From assembly GCF_900104395.1 (NCBI RefSeq), contig NZ_FMXX01000004.1: a stretch of DNA of 64,000 nt, one strand, 5' to 3'. The position numbers and the translations under genes were made by a program. Shown piece after piece: positions 1 through 8,018 of this stretch (position 1 is the stretch's first letter; each line of letters starts with the position of its first letter). Below the pieces are notes generated by a model. The model did no database searches. It was not told the DNA's origin and saw only the letters and a program-made list of their open reading frames with translations. The DNA is from Fusobacterium_C necrophorum. GTDB taxonomy: Bacteria > Fusobacteriota > Fusobacteriia > Fusobacteriales > Fusobacteriaceae.

Positions 1-437
1 AAATCTCATCCATGATACAAGCCTTGGAAGAAAAAGATCCTCACGAAACTTTGATTCTTGATGGAAGTCAATGCCCCGATATTATTCCTATTCTCAGTGT
101 GAAGGCAGCTTTGACACAAGGAAAAACTGTGTTCCAAAATATCAAACGCCTTAGAATAAAAGAATGTGACCGTCTTCATGCTACAGCAGATATTTTAAAT
201 AAACTGGGGGCAAAAGTTGTAGAAAATTCTTCCTCCTTGGAGTTTGAAGGAGTTTCTCATTTCAGAGGAAATTCTGTGTCCAGCTTCGGGGATCATAGGA
301 TGGCCATGATGATTGCCGTTGCTTCAACCCGTTGTCAGGGAGAAATTCTTTTAGACAATGCAACATGTGTTTCCAAATCTTATCCAACATTTTGGGAAGA
401 TTTTAAAAGCTTAGGAGGTAAGTATGTCTTGGGGTAA
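1..437 (+). CDS. aroA: 3-phosphoshikimate 1-carboxyvinyltransferase (EPSP synthase), C-terminal part, cut by window start
   Basis: EPSP synthase joins shikimate-3-phosphate and phosphoenolpyruvate in the sixth step of the chorismate pathway. Only about the last 144 residues are present. The reading frame is open to the first base, so the gene begins outside the window. The family signatures RIKECDR, GDHRMAM and KSYPTF appear in the expected order, and an SQ-x-PD turn precedes them. The stop lies 14 bases inside the following aroC, so the two are probably translationally coupled. The methionine codon at base 12 is internal to the domain and is not a start. The identity is secure; completeness upstream cannot be judged. 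Confidence 0.95.
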   Translation, partial: ISSMIQALEEKDPHETLILDGSQCPDIIPILSVKAALTQGKTVFQNIKRLRIKECDRLHATADILNKLGAKVVENSSSLEFEGVSHFRGNSVSSFGDHRMAMMIAVASTRCQGEILLDNATCVSKSYPTFWEDFKSLGGKYVLG

Positions 438-1419
438 AATATTACAACTTTCTATATTTGGAGAATCTCATGGCAGCACGGTGGGAATTACTATTTCGGG
501 CCTTCTTCCCGGAATAACTCTTCCCATGGAAAGCATTAAAGAGGATTTGGCAAAACGTGCTCCGGGACAAAAGCTCACCAGTCCCAGAAAAGAAAAAGAC
601 GAGTTTGAAATTATCAGTGGAATTTTTCAGGGGAAAACAACAGGGGCTCCTCTCACTGTTATTTTCCGTAATACGAATATACAAAGTAAAGATTATGAGC
701 TTCATACAAGAATTCCCAGACCCAGTCATGCTGATTTCCCTGCTCAGATAAAATATAGAGGATTTCAAGATATTCGAGGCGGGGGACATTTTTCCGGTCG
801 TCTGACAGCTCCTCTGGTTTTCGCCGGAGCTATCGCAAAGAATATCTTGGAAGAAAAAAAAATACAAATCACGAGCCGACTGGTTGAAAAAGAAAGCTTA
901 GAAAAAATACTTCCTCAGCTCATCAAAGAAGGAGACTCCATAGGAGCTTCTATTTCCTGTCAGGTAAGAGGACTTCCTATCGGGATTGGAACTCCTTTCT
1001 TTGATTCTTTGGAAAGTTCCATTTCTCATCTGGTATTTTCCATTCCCGGAGTCAAAGGAATTGAATTTGGATTAGGCTTTGACTTCATCGGGAAACGAGG
1101 AAGTGAAGTCAATGACGAATATCGTATAGAGGACGAAAAAATTATAACAACCACGAATTATAACGGTGGAATCTTAGGAGGGCTCAGCAATGGAATGCCT
1201 GTAGAATTTCGAGTGGTTTTCAAGCCGACTGCCAGCATTTTCAAAGTCCAACAGAGTGTAAATATGGAAAAACACGAGAATACGGAGCTTCAGATTCAAG
1301 GGAGACATGACCCCTGTATTGCTCTACGAGCTCAGGTCGTCGTAGAAGCCGTAGCCGCTCTTGCTATTTTAGATCAAATTTGGATGGGAGAATATTATGG
1401 ATACATTGGAAAAATATAG
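424..1419 (+). CDS. aroC: Chorismate synthase
   Basis: This enzyme makes chorismate from EPSP using reduced FMN as catalyst; it is cytosolic and works as a tetramer. GESHG lies at residues 13-17. RPSHAD followed by a GGGHFSGR stretch is in the middle, and GRHDPC with ALRA is near the C-terminus; all are family hallmarks. At 331 residues it is at the short end for the family (usually about 350-390), mainly through a brief C-terminus. Its start overlaps the end of aroA and its end overlaps the next gene by 23 bases, as expected for a coupled operon. No frame disruption is visible. Confidence 0.96.
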   Translation: MSWGKILQLSIFGESHGSTVGITISGLLPGITLPMESIKEDLAKRAPGQKLTSPRKEKDEFEIISGIFQGKTTGAPLTVIFRNTNIQSKDYELHTRIPRPSHADFPAQIKYRGFQDIRGGGHFSGRLTAPLVFAGAIAKNILEEKKIQITSRLVEKESLEKILPQLIKEGDSIGASISCQVRGLPIGIGTPFFDSLESSISHLVFSIPGVKGIEFGLGFDFIGKRGSEVNDEYRIEDEKIITTTNYNGGILGGLSNGMPVEFRVVFKPTASIFKVQQSVNMEKHENTELQIQGRHDPCIALRAQVVVEAVAALAILDQIWMGEYYGYIGKI

Positions 1420-1654
1420 AGAACAAATGAATTGCATCGATCAGGAAATGGCAAGGCTTTTTTTACAAAGAATGAAACTTTCCATTCAAATTGGGGATTA
1501 CAAAAAAGAAAAAAGGCTGCCTATCTTTCAAAAAGAACGAGAAGACATTGTCTTAGAGAAAGTAAAACAAATAGCGTCGACAACAGAGGAAAAAAAATAT
1601 ATGGAAGATTTTTTTCTCTATCTTATGAAACTGAGTAAAGAGGTACAAAAATGA
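1397..1654 (+). CDS. Monofunctional chorismate mutase, AroQ class
   Basis: This is an 85-residue all-helical protein with the AroQ-class chorismate mutase pattern: a first helix with YREQ and IDQEM, then LFLQRMKLS, IGDYKKEK, and a third helix beginning QKERED. The conserved arginines and lysines would bind chorismate for its rearrangement to prephenate, the branch to phenylalanine and tyrosine. It stands alone rather than being fused to prephenate dehydratase or DAHP synthase. It begins inside aroC and ends in an ATGA overlap with aroE, so translation is probably coupled on both sides. No symbol is given because aroQ is used below for the dehydroquinase. Confidence 0.88.
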   Translation: MDTLEKYREQMNCIDQEMARLFLQRMKLSIQIGDYKKEKRLPIFQKEREDIVLEKVKQIASTTEEKKYMEDFFLYLMKLSKEVQK

Positions 1655-2454
1655 AGAGATATGCACTACTGGGAAAAAAATTATCTCATTCCTATTCCAA
1701 ACTTGTTCATGAATATATCTTTCAGAAATTTTCTTGGGATGCTTCCTATTCCTTTTGGGAATTGGAAGAAAAGGACATAGAAAAAGCAATTCCACTGGCA
1801 AAAGAGAAAAAGTTGGACGGTTTTAATATCACAGTTCCCTATAAAGAATGTCTACTTTCTCAGATTGATAGTATAGATGAAGCTGCAAGACGGATTGGAG
1901 CAATCAATACCATTGTAAAAGAAAATAATAAAATGATCGGCTATAACACCGATTGCTTCGGTTTTCAAAAAATGTTGGAGTACTTTGCCATAGATGTCGA
2001 TGCAAAAAAAATTGTCATTTTGGGAACCGGAGGAGCCTCCAAAGCTGTTGCGGAAGCTCTTCGACTTTTAGGAGCGGCATCCATTCAATTTGTGAGTCGT
2101 TCTCCGGCGGGAACACAACTTTCTTATGACGAATATCTGGAAGGAGATATTCTTATCAATACGACTCCGGTGGGAATGTATCCCGATAAGAGCGGAAGTC
2201 CTATTTCCAAAGAGGTCTTTTCTCATTTTAGTACTGCCATCGATCTCATTTATAATCCAAAGGAAACACAATTTTTATCGGATGCGAAGTCATTCGGACT
2301 TTTCTCAATCAATGGACTTTTTATGCTCGTAGCCCAGGCAATTCGCTCGGAAGAAATTTGGTTCCATAAAAGATTTGACATTTCTCTATATCATGAGGTA
2401 TATTCATATTTGGAGGGGATAATCTATGAAAATTATGGTAATTCACGGTCCTAA
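1651..2454 (+). CDS. aroE: Shikimate dehydrogenase (NADP+)
   Basis: The enzyme reduces 3-dehydroshikimate to shikimate. The N-terminal substrate domain contains KLSHSYS and FNITVPYKE, with the catalytic lysine at about residue 65. The NTD motif with its conserved aspartate is near residue 98. The nucleotide-binding domain carries the glycine-rich loop ILGTGGASKA, then NTTPVGMYP and DLIYNP. Length (267) is normal. The start codon overlaps the stop of the chorismate mutase gene, and its 3' end overlaps the next gene by 29 bases. This is an ordinary member of the family. Confidence 0.96.
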   Translation: MKRYALLGKKLSHSYSKLVHEYIFQKFSWDASYSFWELEEKDIEKAIPLAKEKKLDGFNITVPYKECLLSQIDSIDEAARRIGAINTIVKENNKMIGYNTDCFGFQKMLEYFAIDVDAKKIVILGTGGASKAVAEALRLLGAASIQFVSRSPAGTQLSYDEYLEGDILINTTPVGMYPDKSGSPISKEVFSHFSTAIDLIYNPKETQFLSDAKSFGLFSINGLFMLVAQAIRSEEIWFHKRFDISLYHEVYSYLEGIIYENYGNSRS

Positions 2455-2860
2455 TCTGAATTTTTTAGGAATTCGAGAAAAAAATATTTACGGAACGGAG
2501 GATTATGAAAGTTTATGTCATTATATTACGACTTCCTTTCCAGAGGATGAAATTACCTGTCTTCAATCAAATTCTGAAGGAAGCTTAATTGATTTCATCC
2601 AAAAAGCTCATTTAGAGAATTATGACGGTATTGTCATAAATGCAGGAGCCTATACTCACACCTCTATTGCTCTCTATGATGCTTTACGATCCATTTCAAC
2701 GGTAACTGTGGAAGTCCATATTTCTAATATCTATGCGAGAGAGGCATTTCGCCATCATTCTTATCTGGCTCCCGCTTGTTTAGGACAAATTTCCGGTTTT
2801 GGAAAAGAGGGCTATATCTATGCGATTCAAAAAATTAAAATATATCTAGGAGGGGTTTAA
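2426..2860 (+). CDS. aroQ: 3-dehydroquinate dehydratase, type II
   Basis: This enzyme converts dehydroquinate to dehydroshikimate and forms dodecamers in the type II family. The N-terminus IHGPNLNFLG is the family signature. The catalytic tyrosine is expected at residue 22 in the NIYGT segment. NSEGSLIDF, NAGAYTHTS and VEVHISNIYARE complete the active site. The length (144) is typical. It reads immediately into fhs after four bases. The operon therefore holds dehydroquinase, shikimate dehydrogenase, EPSP synthase, chorismate synthase and chorismate mutase; DAHP synthase, dehydroquinate synthase and shikimate kinase are not in this window. Confidence 0.96.
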   Translation: MKIMVIHGPNLNFLGIREKNIYGTEDYESLCHYITTSFPEDEITCLQSNSEGSLIDFIQKAHLENYDGIVINAGAYTHTSIALYDALRSISTVTVEVHISNIYAREAFRHHSYLAPACLGQISGFGKEGYIYAIQKIKIYLGGV

Positions 2861-2864
2861 TACT

Positions 2865-4502
2865 ATGAAAACGGATATTCAAATTGCACAAGAAACACCA
2901 ATGTTACACATCAATGAGATTGCAAAAAAAATGGGTCTGAGTGAAGACGACATTGAACAATATGGAAAATACAAAGCGAAAGTAGATTTGGAAGTACTAA
3001 AACGTCATGCAGACAAGCCGAATGGAAAATTGATTTTGGTCACAGCCATCACTCCGACTCCGGCAGGAGAAGGAAAATCTACGGTTACCATCGGCTTGAC
3101 ACAAGCTTTAAATAAAATAGGAAAATTATCTTCCGCAGCAATTCGAGAACCATCTTTAGGTCCTATTTTCGGAATGAAGGGAGGAGCTGCCGGAGGAGGT
3201 TATTCTCAAGTGATTCCTATGGAAGATATCAACCTTCATTTTACCGGAGATATGCATGCAATCGGAGTTGCTCATAATCTAATCTCCGCTTGCATTGACA
3301 ACCATATCAACTCGGGAAACCAATTGGGAATTGATGTGACTAAAATTACATGGAAACGTGTTGTGGATATGAACGACAGAGCTCTTCGAAAAGTGGTCAT
3401 TGGACTTGGAGGAAAAGCCAACGGAATTCCTCGAGAAAGTTCTTTCCAAATTACCGTAGGATCCGAAATCATGGCAATTCTTTGTCTATCCAATAATATC
3501 AAAGAATTAAAAGAAAAAATTGGAAATATCGTTTTTGCAACTTCTTACAACGGAAGCCTGTTACGAGTTTCCGATTTACATATTGAAGGAGCGGTTGCCG
3601 CACTATTGAAAGATGCTATCAAGCCTAACTTGGTACAAACCTTGGAACATACTCCCGTCTTTATTCATGGAGGTCCTTTTGCCAATATCGCACATGGATG
3701 TAATTCTATTTTAGCAACAAAAATGGCCTTAAAATTAACGGATTATGTTGTAACAGAAGCCGGATTCGCATCCGATTTGGGAGCAGAAAAATTCATTGAC
3801 ATCAAATGTCGAATGGGAGGCTTAACTCCCAATGCTGTTGTCTTAGTCGCAACGGTAAGAGCCATCAAACATCATGGAAATGGTGATTTAGTGAAGGGAA
3901 TGGCAAACTTGGAAAAACATTTGGAAATTATTCAAAGCTATGGATTACCGGCTGTTGTTGCGATCAATAAATTTGTAACGGATACGGACGAAGAAATTGC
4001 TTATATTGAAACATTCTGTAATGAACGAGGAGCTGAAGTATCTCTTTGTGAAGTTTGGGCAAAAGGTGGAGAAGGTGGAATGGATTTAGCGGAAAAAGTA
4101 TTGAGAGCTATTGATAAAAGTTCCAATGAATACAAACCTTTCTATGATATCAACTTAAGCATCCAAGAAAAAATAGAAAAAATTTGTAAGGAAATCTACG
4201 GAGCAGATGGAGTTACTTTCTCCGCTTCCGCAAAAAAAATGTTGACTTTGATTGAGAAAGAAGGCTACAATCATCTACCGGTTTGTATGTCCAAAACCCA
4301 AAAATCCATTTCAGACAATGCAAACTTATTAGGAAGACCGACAGGCTTTAAAGTAAGTATCAACGAATTACGTTTAGCTGTCGGTGCTGGATTTGTTATC
4401 TGTATGGCGGGAGACATTATTGATATGCCGGGGCTACCAAAAAAACCTGCGGCAGAAGTAATTACCATTTCAGATGACGGAATTATAGACGGACTATTCT
4501 AA
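2865..4502 (+). CDS. fhs: Formate--tetrahydrofolate ligase
   Basis: The enzyme uses ATP to join formate and tetrahydrofolate into 10-formyl-tetrahydrofolate, feeding purine and formyl-Met-tRNA synthesis. The phosphate-binding loop TPAGEGKST lies near residue 68. EPSLGPIFGMKGGAAGGGYSQ follows, and GDMHAI and EAGFASDLGAEKF are strongly conserved family blocks. Length (545) is close to the usual 555. It sits four bases after aroQ with an upstream AGGAGG-like site and is followed by a strong hairpin terminator, so it is the last gene of this transcript. The link to the aromatic pathway may be only shared transcription. Confidence 0.97.
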   Translation: MKTDIQIAQETPMLHINEIAKKMGLSEDDIEQYGKYKAKVDLEVLKRHADKPNGKLILVTAITPTPAGEGKSTVTIGLTQALNKIGKLSSAAIREPSLGPIFGMKGGAAGGGYSQVIPMEDINLHFTGDMHAIGVAHNLISACIDNHINSGNQLGIDVTKITWKRVVDMNDRALRKVVIGLGGKANGIPRESSFQITVGSEIMAILCLSNNIKELKEKIGNIVFATSYNGSLLRVSDLHIEGAVAALLKDAIKPNLVQTLEHTPVFIHGGPFANIAHGCNSILATKMALKLTDYVVTEAGFASDLGAEKFIDIKCRMGGLTPNAVVLVATVRAIKHHGNGDLVKGMANLEKHLEIIQSYGLPAVVAINKFVTDTDEEIAYIETFCNERGAEVSLCEVWAKGGEGGMDLAEKVLRAIDKSSNEYKPFYDINLSIQEKIEKICKEIYGADGVTFSASAKKMLTLIEKEGYNHLPVCMSKTQKSISDNANLLGRPTGFKVSINELRLAVGAGFVICMAGDIIDMPGLPKKPAAEVITISDDGIIDGLF

Positions 4503-4530
4503 AGTTAAAGAATGAAGCAAACCAAAAAAG

Positions 4531-4570
4531 CTGCACCCCCAATCTTATCTATTTCAGATTAGGGGTGCAG
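4531..4570. terminator. Bidirectional rho-independent terminator between fhs and the flavodiiron gene
   Basis: CTGCACCCC (4531-4539) pairs with GGGGTGCAG (4562-4570). The stem is extended inward by AATCT/AGATT after one mismatch. On the minus strand the stem is followed by CTTTTTTGG, and on the plus strand by an AT-rich run with five consecutive T. It separates two convergent genes, so service in both directions is likely. Confidence 0.85.
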
Positions 4571-4619
4571 TATAAAATTTTTATTACGACAAAAGAGTTT
4601 GATTATATTTATTATTATA

Positions 4620-5822
4620 TTATTTCATACTTTCTACGATACTTTCCACCAAGTCATCCATTTCTTTCAAGTTTACTTCATTGGTAGAAGAAGTCAAAGT
4701 AACCGTTTCATTTAATACGATAGATTTCTTCAAGTTATTTTCAATGAATTCTCTCATTAAACTTCCAACCTTACATGCCCAAGAACCGTTTTCTAAAATA
4801 GCGAAAGTTCTATTTTGCAAATTCAATGCCTTCATATCCATTAAATAATTATGCATAGGAGGATAAATTCCCAAGTTGTAAGTAACAGAACTCAAAATAA
4901 CATGACTGTATTTGAAAGTATCTGAAATCAAGTGAGATACATGTGTATTTGACACATCATACAATCTTACTTTAATTCCTTTTTGAACTAATTTAGAAGC
5001 TAAAATTTCCACTGCATTTTCCGTATTTCCATACATAGATGCATAAACTATCATCACTGCTTTTTCTTCCGGAGTATAGGTAGCCCATTTTACATATTTA
5101 TCAATCAAATATCCAAAATCGTTTCTCCATACGGGACCGTGCAGCGGACAAATAAATTTAATTTGATCTACAGGAGCTTTTCCTAATAAATGTTGCACAT
5201 GAGGTCCATATTTTCCAACAATATTTGTATAATATCTTCTTGCTTCATCAATCCAATCTTTATCAAAGTCCACTTCATCATTGAACATAGCTCCGTTTAA
5301 AGCTTTAAAACTTCCGAAAGCATCTGCTGAAAACAAAACTCCATTTGTTGTATCAAAACTTACCATAGCTTCCGGCCAGTGTACCATAGGAGCTTCTACG
5401 AAAACAATTTCATGTTTTCCAAAATTTTGTTTATCTCCTTCTTTTACAGTAATTTGATTTGCAGGATCTACATGAAATCCAAACTGATGCATTAGATAAA
5501 ATCCTTTTTCCGTACTGATGACCTTTGCTTTTGGATAACGAAGCAATACTTCCTCAATCGCTGCTGCATGATCCGGTTCCATATGATTGATGACTAAGTA
5601 ATCTAAAGTTCTTCCATCTAAAACATATTCCACATTTTCTACAAATTGTCTTACGATAGTCCAGTCAACCGTATCAAATAGAACGGTTTTTTTATCTAAT
5701 AGCAAGTAAGAGTTGTAAGAAACTCCGTCTTTCAATGGATGAATATTTTCAAACATTGTAATTCTTCGGTCATTTCCACCTACCCAATATAAATCTTTTG
5801 TTATTTCTCTCACACAATGCAT
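4620..5822 (-). CDS. Flavodiiron protein (A-type; oxygen/NO reductase), copy 1
   Basis: Flavodiiron proteins reduce O2 to water or NO to N2O in anaerobes. The N-terminal metallo-beta-lactamase-like domain has all expected iron ligands: H80, E82, D84 and H85 in NHMEPDH, H148 in MVHWPE, D167 in SADAFG and H228 in CPLHGP. A flavodoxin domain starts near residue 255 with the FMN loop YASMYGNTEN. At 400 residues it is a standard two-domain (class A) protein without its own rubredoxin. It lies 15 bases downstream of a gene whose product ends in rubredoxin, which suggests that protein as electron donor. Whether O2 or NO is the main substrate cannot be told. Confidence 0.94.
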   Translation of the reverse strand: MHCVREITKDLYWVGGNDRRITMFENIHPLKDGVSYNSYLLLDKKTVLFDTVDWTIVRQFVENVEYVLDGRTLDYLVINHMEPDHAAAIEEVLLRYPKAKVISTEKGFYLMHQFGFHVDPANQITVKEGDKQNFGKHEIVFVEAPMVHWPEAMVSFDTTNGVLFSADAFGSFKALNGAMFNDEVDFDKDWIDEARRYYTNIVGKYGPHVQHLLGKAPVDQIKFICPLHGPVWRNDFGYLIDKYVKWATYTPEEKAVMIVYASMYGNTENAVEILASKLVQKGIKVRLYDVSNTHVSHLISDTFKYSHVILSSVTYNLGIYPPMHNYLMDMKALNLQNRTFAILENGSWACKVGSLMREFIENNLKKSIVLNETVTLTSSTNEVNLKEMDDLVESIVESMK

Positions 5823-5837
5823 ACAAAATTCCTCCTT

Positions 5838-7751
5838 TTATTCTACTTCAATAAATTGATCGACAGCTTCACCACATTCAGGACAAGTCCATCCTTCCGG
5901 TAAATTTTTAAATAAAGTTCCTGGTTTTACTTCTCCATCTTCATCTCCAAATTCCGGATTGTATTCATATCCGCAACCGTTACATACATGCAATTTATAG
6001 CTCGGTGCTACCGGTTTTGGAATAATTCTCTTCATTTTCTTCATTGGAGGTGCAGGTTTTTTGTCTTCTCCATTGTTCAAAGCAGCTGCTAATAGAGGTA
6101 ATACTTCTTCAATAGAACCTACGATTCCATAGTCTGCATTTTTGAAAATTGCTGCATTTCCATTTGTGTTGATTGCTACAATTGTTGTTGCATCCTTAAT
6201 TCCCTTTAAGTGTTGAATTGCTCCCGAAATTCCACAAGCAATGTATAAGTTTCCTTTAAATTTTTGCCCTGACATTCCAACATATCTATTCAAAGGCAGG
6301 TATCGTAACGTTTCTGCAACTGGTCTGGAACATCCTAAAGCCGCTCCGGCTTGTTTTGCCAATTCTTTTACCAATTCCACATTTTCTTTCTTTCCAACAC
6401 CTTTTCCAAAACTTACCACTCTTTCTGCATCTAAAATAGGCGTATCTATGTCAATTCCTACTGTGAAATCATAACCGTCAGCTTTCAATGCAGCGACTAA
6501 AGCATTTACTTTGTCTTGCATACTTCCGTCTTTGAAAATCACATTTTTTCGAATTCCACAAACCGGTCCTTTTTTCTTCGGTGCCGCTGCAAGAGCTGTT
6601 GGTTTTGGAGCCTTTCCGATAATATGTGCTCCGATAACAACTCTTTGAATTTCATTGGTTCCTTCATAAATAGTACAAATTTTTGCATCTCGATAGAATC
6701 GTTCTACCGGCATTCCTTTTAAATATCCGGCTCCTCCATGAATTTGTAGAGCATCATTCACAATTTCCAATGCAACATCAGATGCATATTGTTTTGCCAT
6801 AGCAGATTCCATTCCATATGGTTCATGATGTTCTTTCAATTCTGCAGCACTGTATACTAAAAATCTTGCCGCTCTTAATTTGGTTGCCATATCTGCTAAT
6901 TTAAAGGTAATTGCTTGTTGGAAGGCAATCGGTTGTCCGAATTGTTCTCTTTCCTTCGCATAATTCAAGGCTTCTTCATAAGCACCTTGTGCAATTCCTA
7001 AAGCTTGAGAAGCGATTCCGATTCTTCCTCCATCTAGAGTTGCCATAGCAATGTTAAAGCCTTTTCCTTCTTTTCCTAATAGATTTTCTTTTGGAACTTT
7101 TACATTGTTAAAAATCAATTGAGCTGTAGAAGAAGATCGAATTCCTAACTTATCATAATGATCTCCGAAAGTAAATCCTTCCCATCCTTTTTCCACGATG
7201 AAAGCGGAAATTCCTCTTGTTCCAATATCAGGAGTTGTCACAGCGAATACTATATAAATATCTGCATAAGGAGCATTGGTAATGAAGATTTTTTCTCCGT
7301 TTAAGATATAGTGATCCCCTTCCAATACCGCAGTTGTTTCCGTTCCTCCTGCGTCTGATCCGGCATTCGGTTCGGTTAAACCAAAAGCTCCAATTTTTTC
7401 TCCTTTTGCCAAAGGAACTAAATATTTTTGCTTTTGCTCTTCTGTTCCGAATGCGGCAATCGGGAAAGTTCCTAAAGAAACGTGTGCAGATAAGATAACT
7501 CCGGTCCCTCCATCCACTCTTGACAATTCTTCCACTGCAATGGCATAAGAAAGAATATCTTTTCCAGCTCCTCCATATTCTTTCGGATAAGGCAATCCCA
7601 TCATCCCCATTTTAGCAAATTTTTTAATGGCTTCTTCCGGAAATTTATTGTCTTGATCTAACTCAAAAGCAATCGGTTTTACCTCTGTTTCCACAAATTC
7701 ACGAACCTTAGCACGAAGTTCTTCGTGTTCCTCTGTTGTTTTAAAAAACAT
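5838..7751 (-). CDS. Acyl-CoA dehydrogenase / EtfA C-terminal domain / rubredoxin triple fusion
   Basis: Three modules are joined in 637 residues. Residues 1-380 form a complete acyl-CoA dehydrogenase: GAFGLTEPNAGSD, the GGRIGIASQALG helix, and the catalytic glutamate E363 in IYEGTNEIQR. Residues about 405-560 match the FAD-binding C-terminal domain of electron-transfer flavoprotein alpha (GCSRP, YVGMSGQ, GISGAIQH, NADYGIVG). Residues 585-637 are a rubredoxin with CNGC and CPEC iron ligands at 590, 593, 623 and 626. A proline/lysine linker (562-583) separates the last two. No EtfB is nearby. I infer electron flow from a short-chain acyl-CoA through FADs to rubredoxin and then to the downstream flavodiiron protein. 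The true acyl-CoA substrate is unknown. Confidence 0.92.
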   Translation of the reverse strand: MFFKTTEEHEELRAKVREFVETEVKPIAFELDQDNKFPEEAIKKFAKMGMMGLPYPKEYGGAGKDILSYAIAVEELSRVDGGTGVILSAHVSLGTFPIAAFGTEEQKQKYLVPLAKGEKIGAFGLTEPNAGSDAGGTETTAVLEGDHYILNGEKIFITNAPYADIYIVFAVTTPDIGTRGISAFIVEKGWEGFTFGDHYDKLGIRSSSTAQLIFNNVKVPKENLLGKEGKGFNIAMATLDGGRIGIASQALGIAQGAYEEALNYAKEREQFGQPIAFQQAITFKLADMATKLRAARFLVYSAAELKEHHEPYGMESAMAKQYASDVALEIVNDALQIHGGAGYLKGMPVERFYRDAKICTIYEGTNEIQRVVIGAHIIGKAPKPTALAAAPKKKGPVCGIRKNVIFKDGSMQDKVNALVAALKADGYDFTVGIDIDTPILDAERVVSFGKGVGKKENVELVKELAKQAGAALGCSRPVAETLRYLPLNRYVGMSGQKFKGNLYIACGISGAIQHLKGIKDATTIVAINTNGNAAIFKNADYGIVGSIEEVLPLLAAALNNGEDKKPAPPMKKMKRIIPKPVAPSYKLHVCNGCGYEYNPEFGDEDGEVKPGTLFKNLPEGWTCPECGEAVDQFIEVE

Positions 7752-7827
7752 ACAATCCCTCCTTAATTTTAAACTTTTTCGATAGATATTTTCAACTCAA
7801 AAATCTATACTTTACTTGTACACTATT

Positions 7828-7856
7828 ATATTATACTTCTTTACCATATTTGTCAA
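7828..7856 (-). promoter_or_regulatory. Sigma-70-type promoter of the acyl-CoA dehydrogenase/flavodiiron operon
   Basis: Read on the minus strand, TTGACA (7856-7851) is separated by 17 bases from TAATAT (7833-7828). The leader of about 75 bases ends in a strong AAGGAGGG ribosome site before the ATG at 7751. Nothing that clearly looks like an operator was seen. Confidence 0.7.
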
Positions 7857-8018
7857 GAAGAAATATTTTTATTTTTTCATTATTTTTATATGAAATTCTT
7901 TTTTTTTGTTCTATTTTCAATACAAGGTAATCATTTTTTTTCATTGAAATGCTATAAAATGGTATTCTTACATTTTTGTAATTAGTTCTTTTTTATAAAA
8001 TAAAAAAACAGATTTGTC

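Noticed and set aside
7857..8018. Possible small RNA or extra gene between the dehydrogenase promoter and the nuclease-like gene
   Set aside because: The stretch is almost pure A/T with no open frame, no ribosome site and no convincing hairpin.
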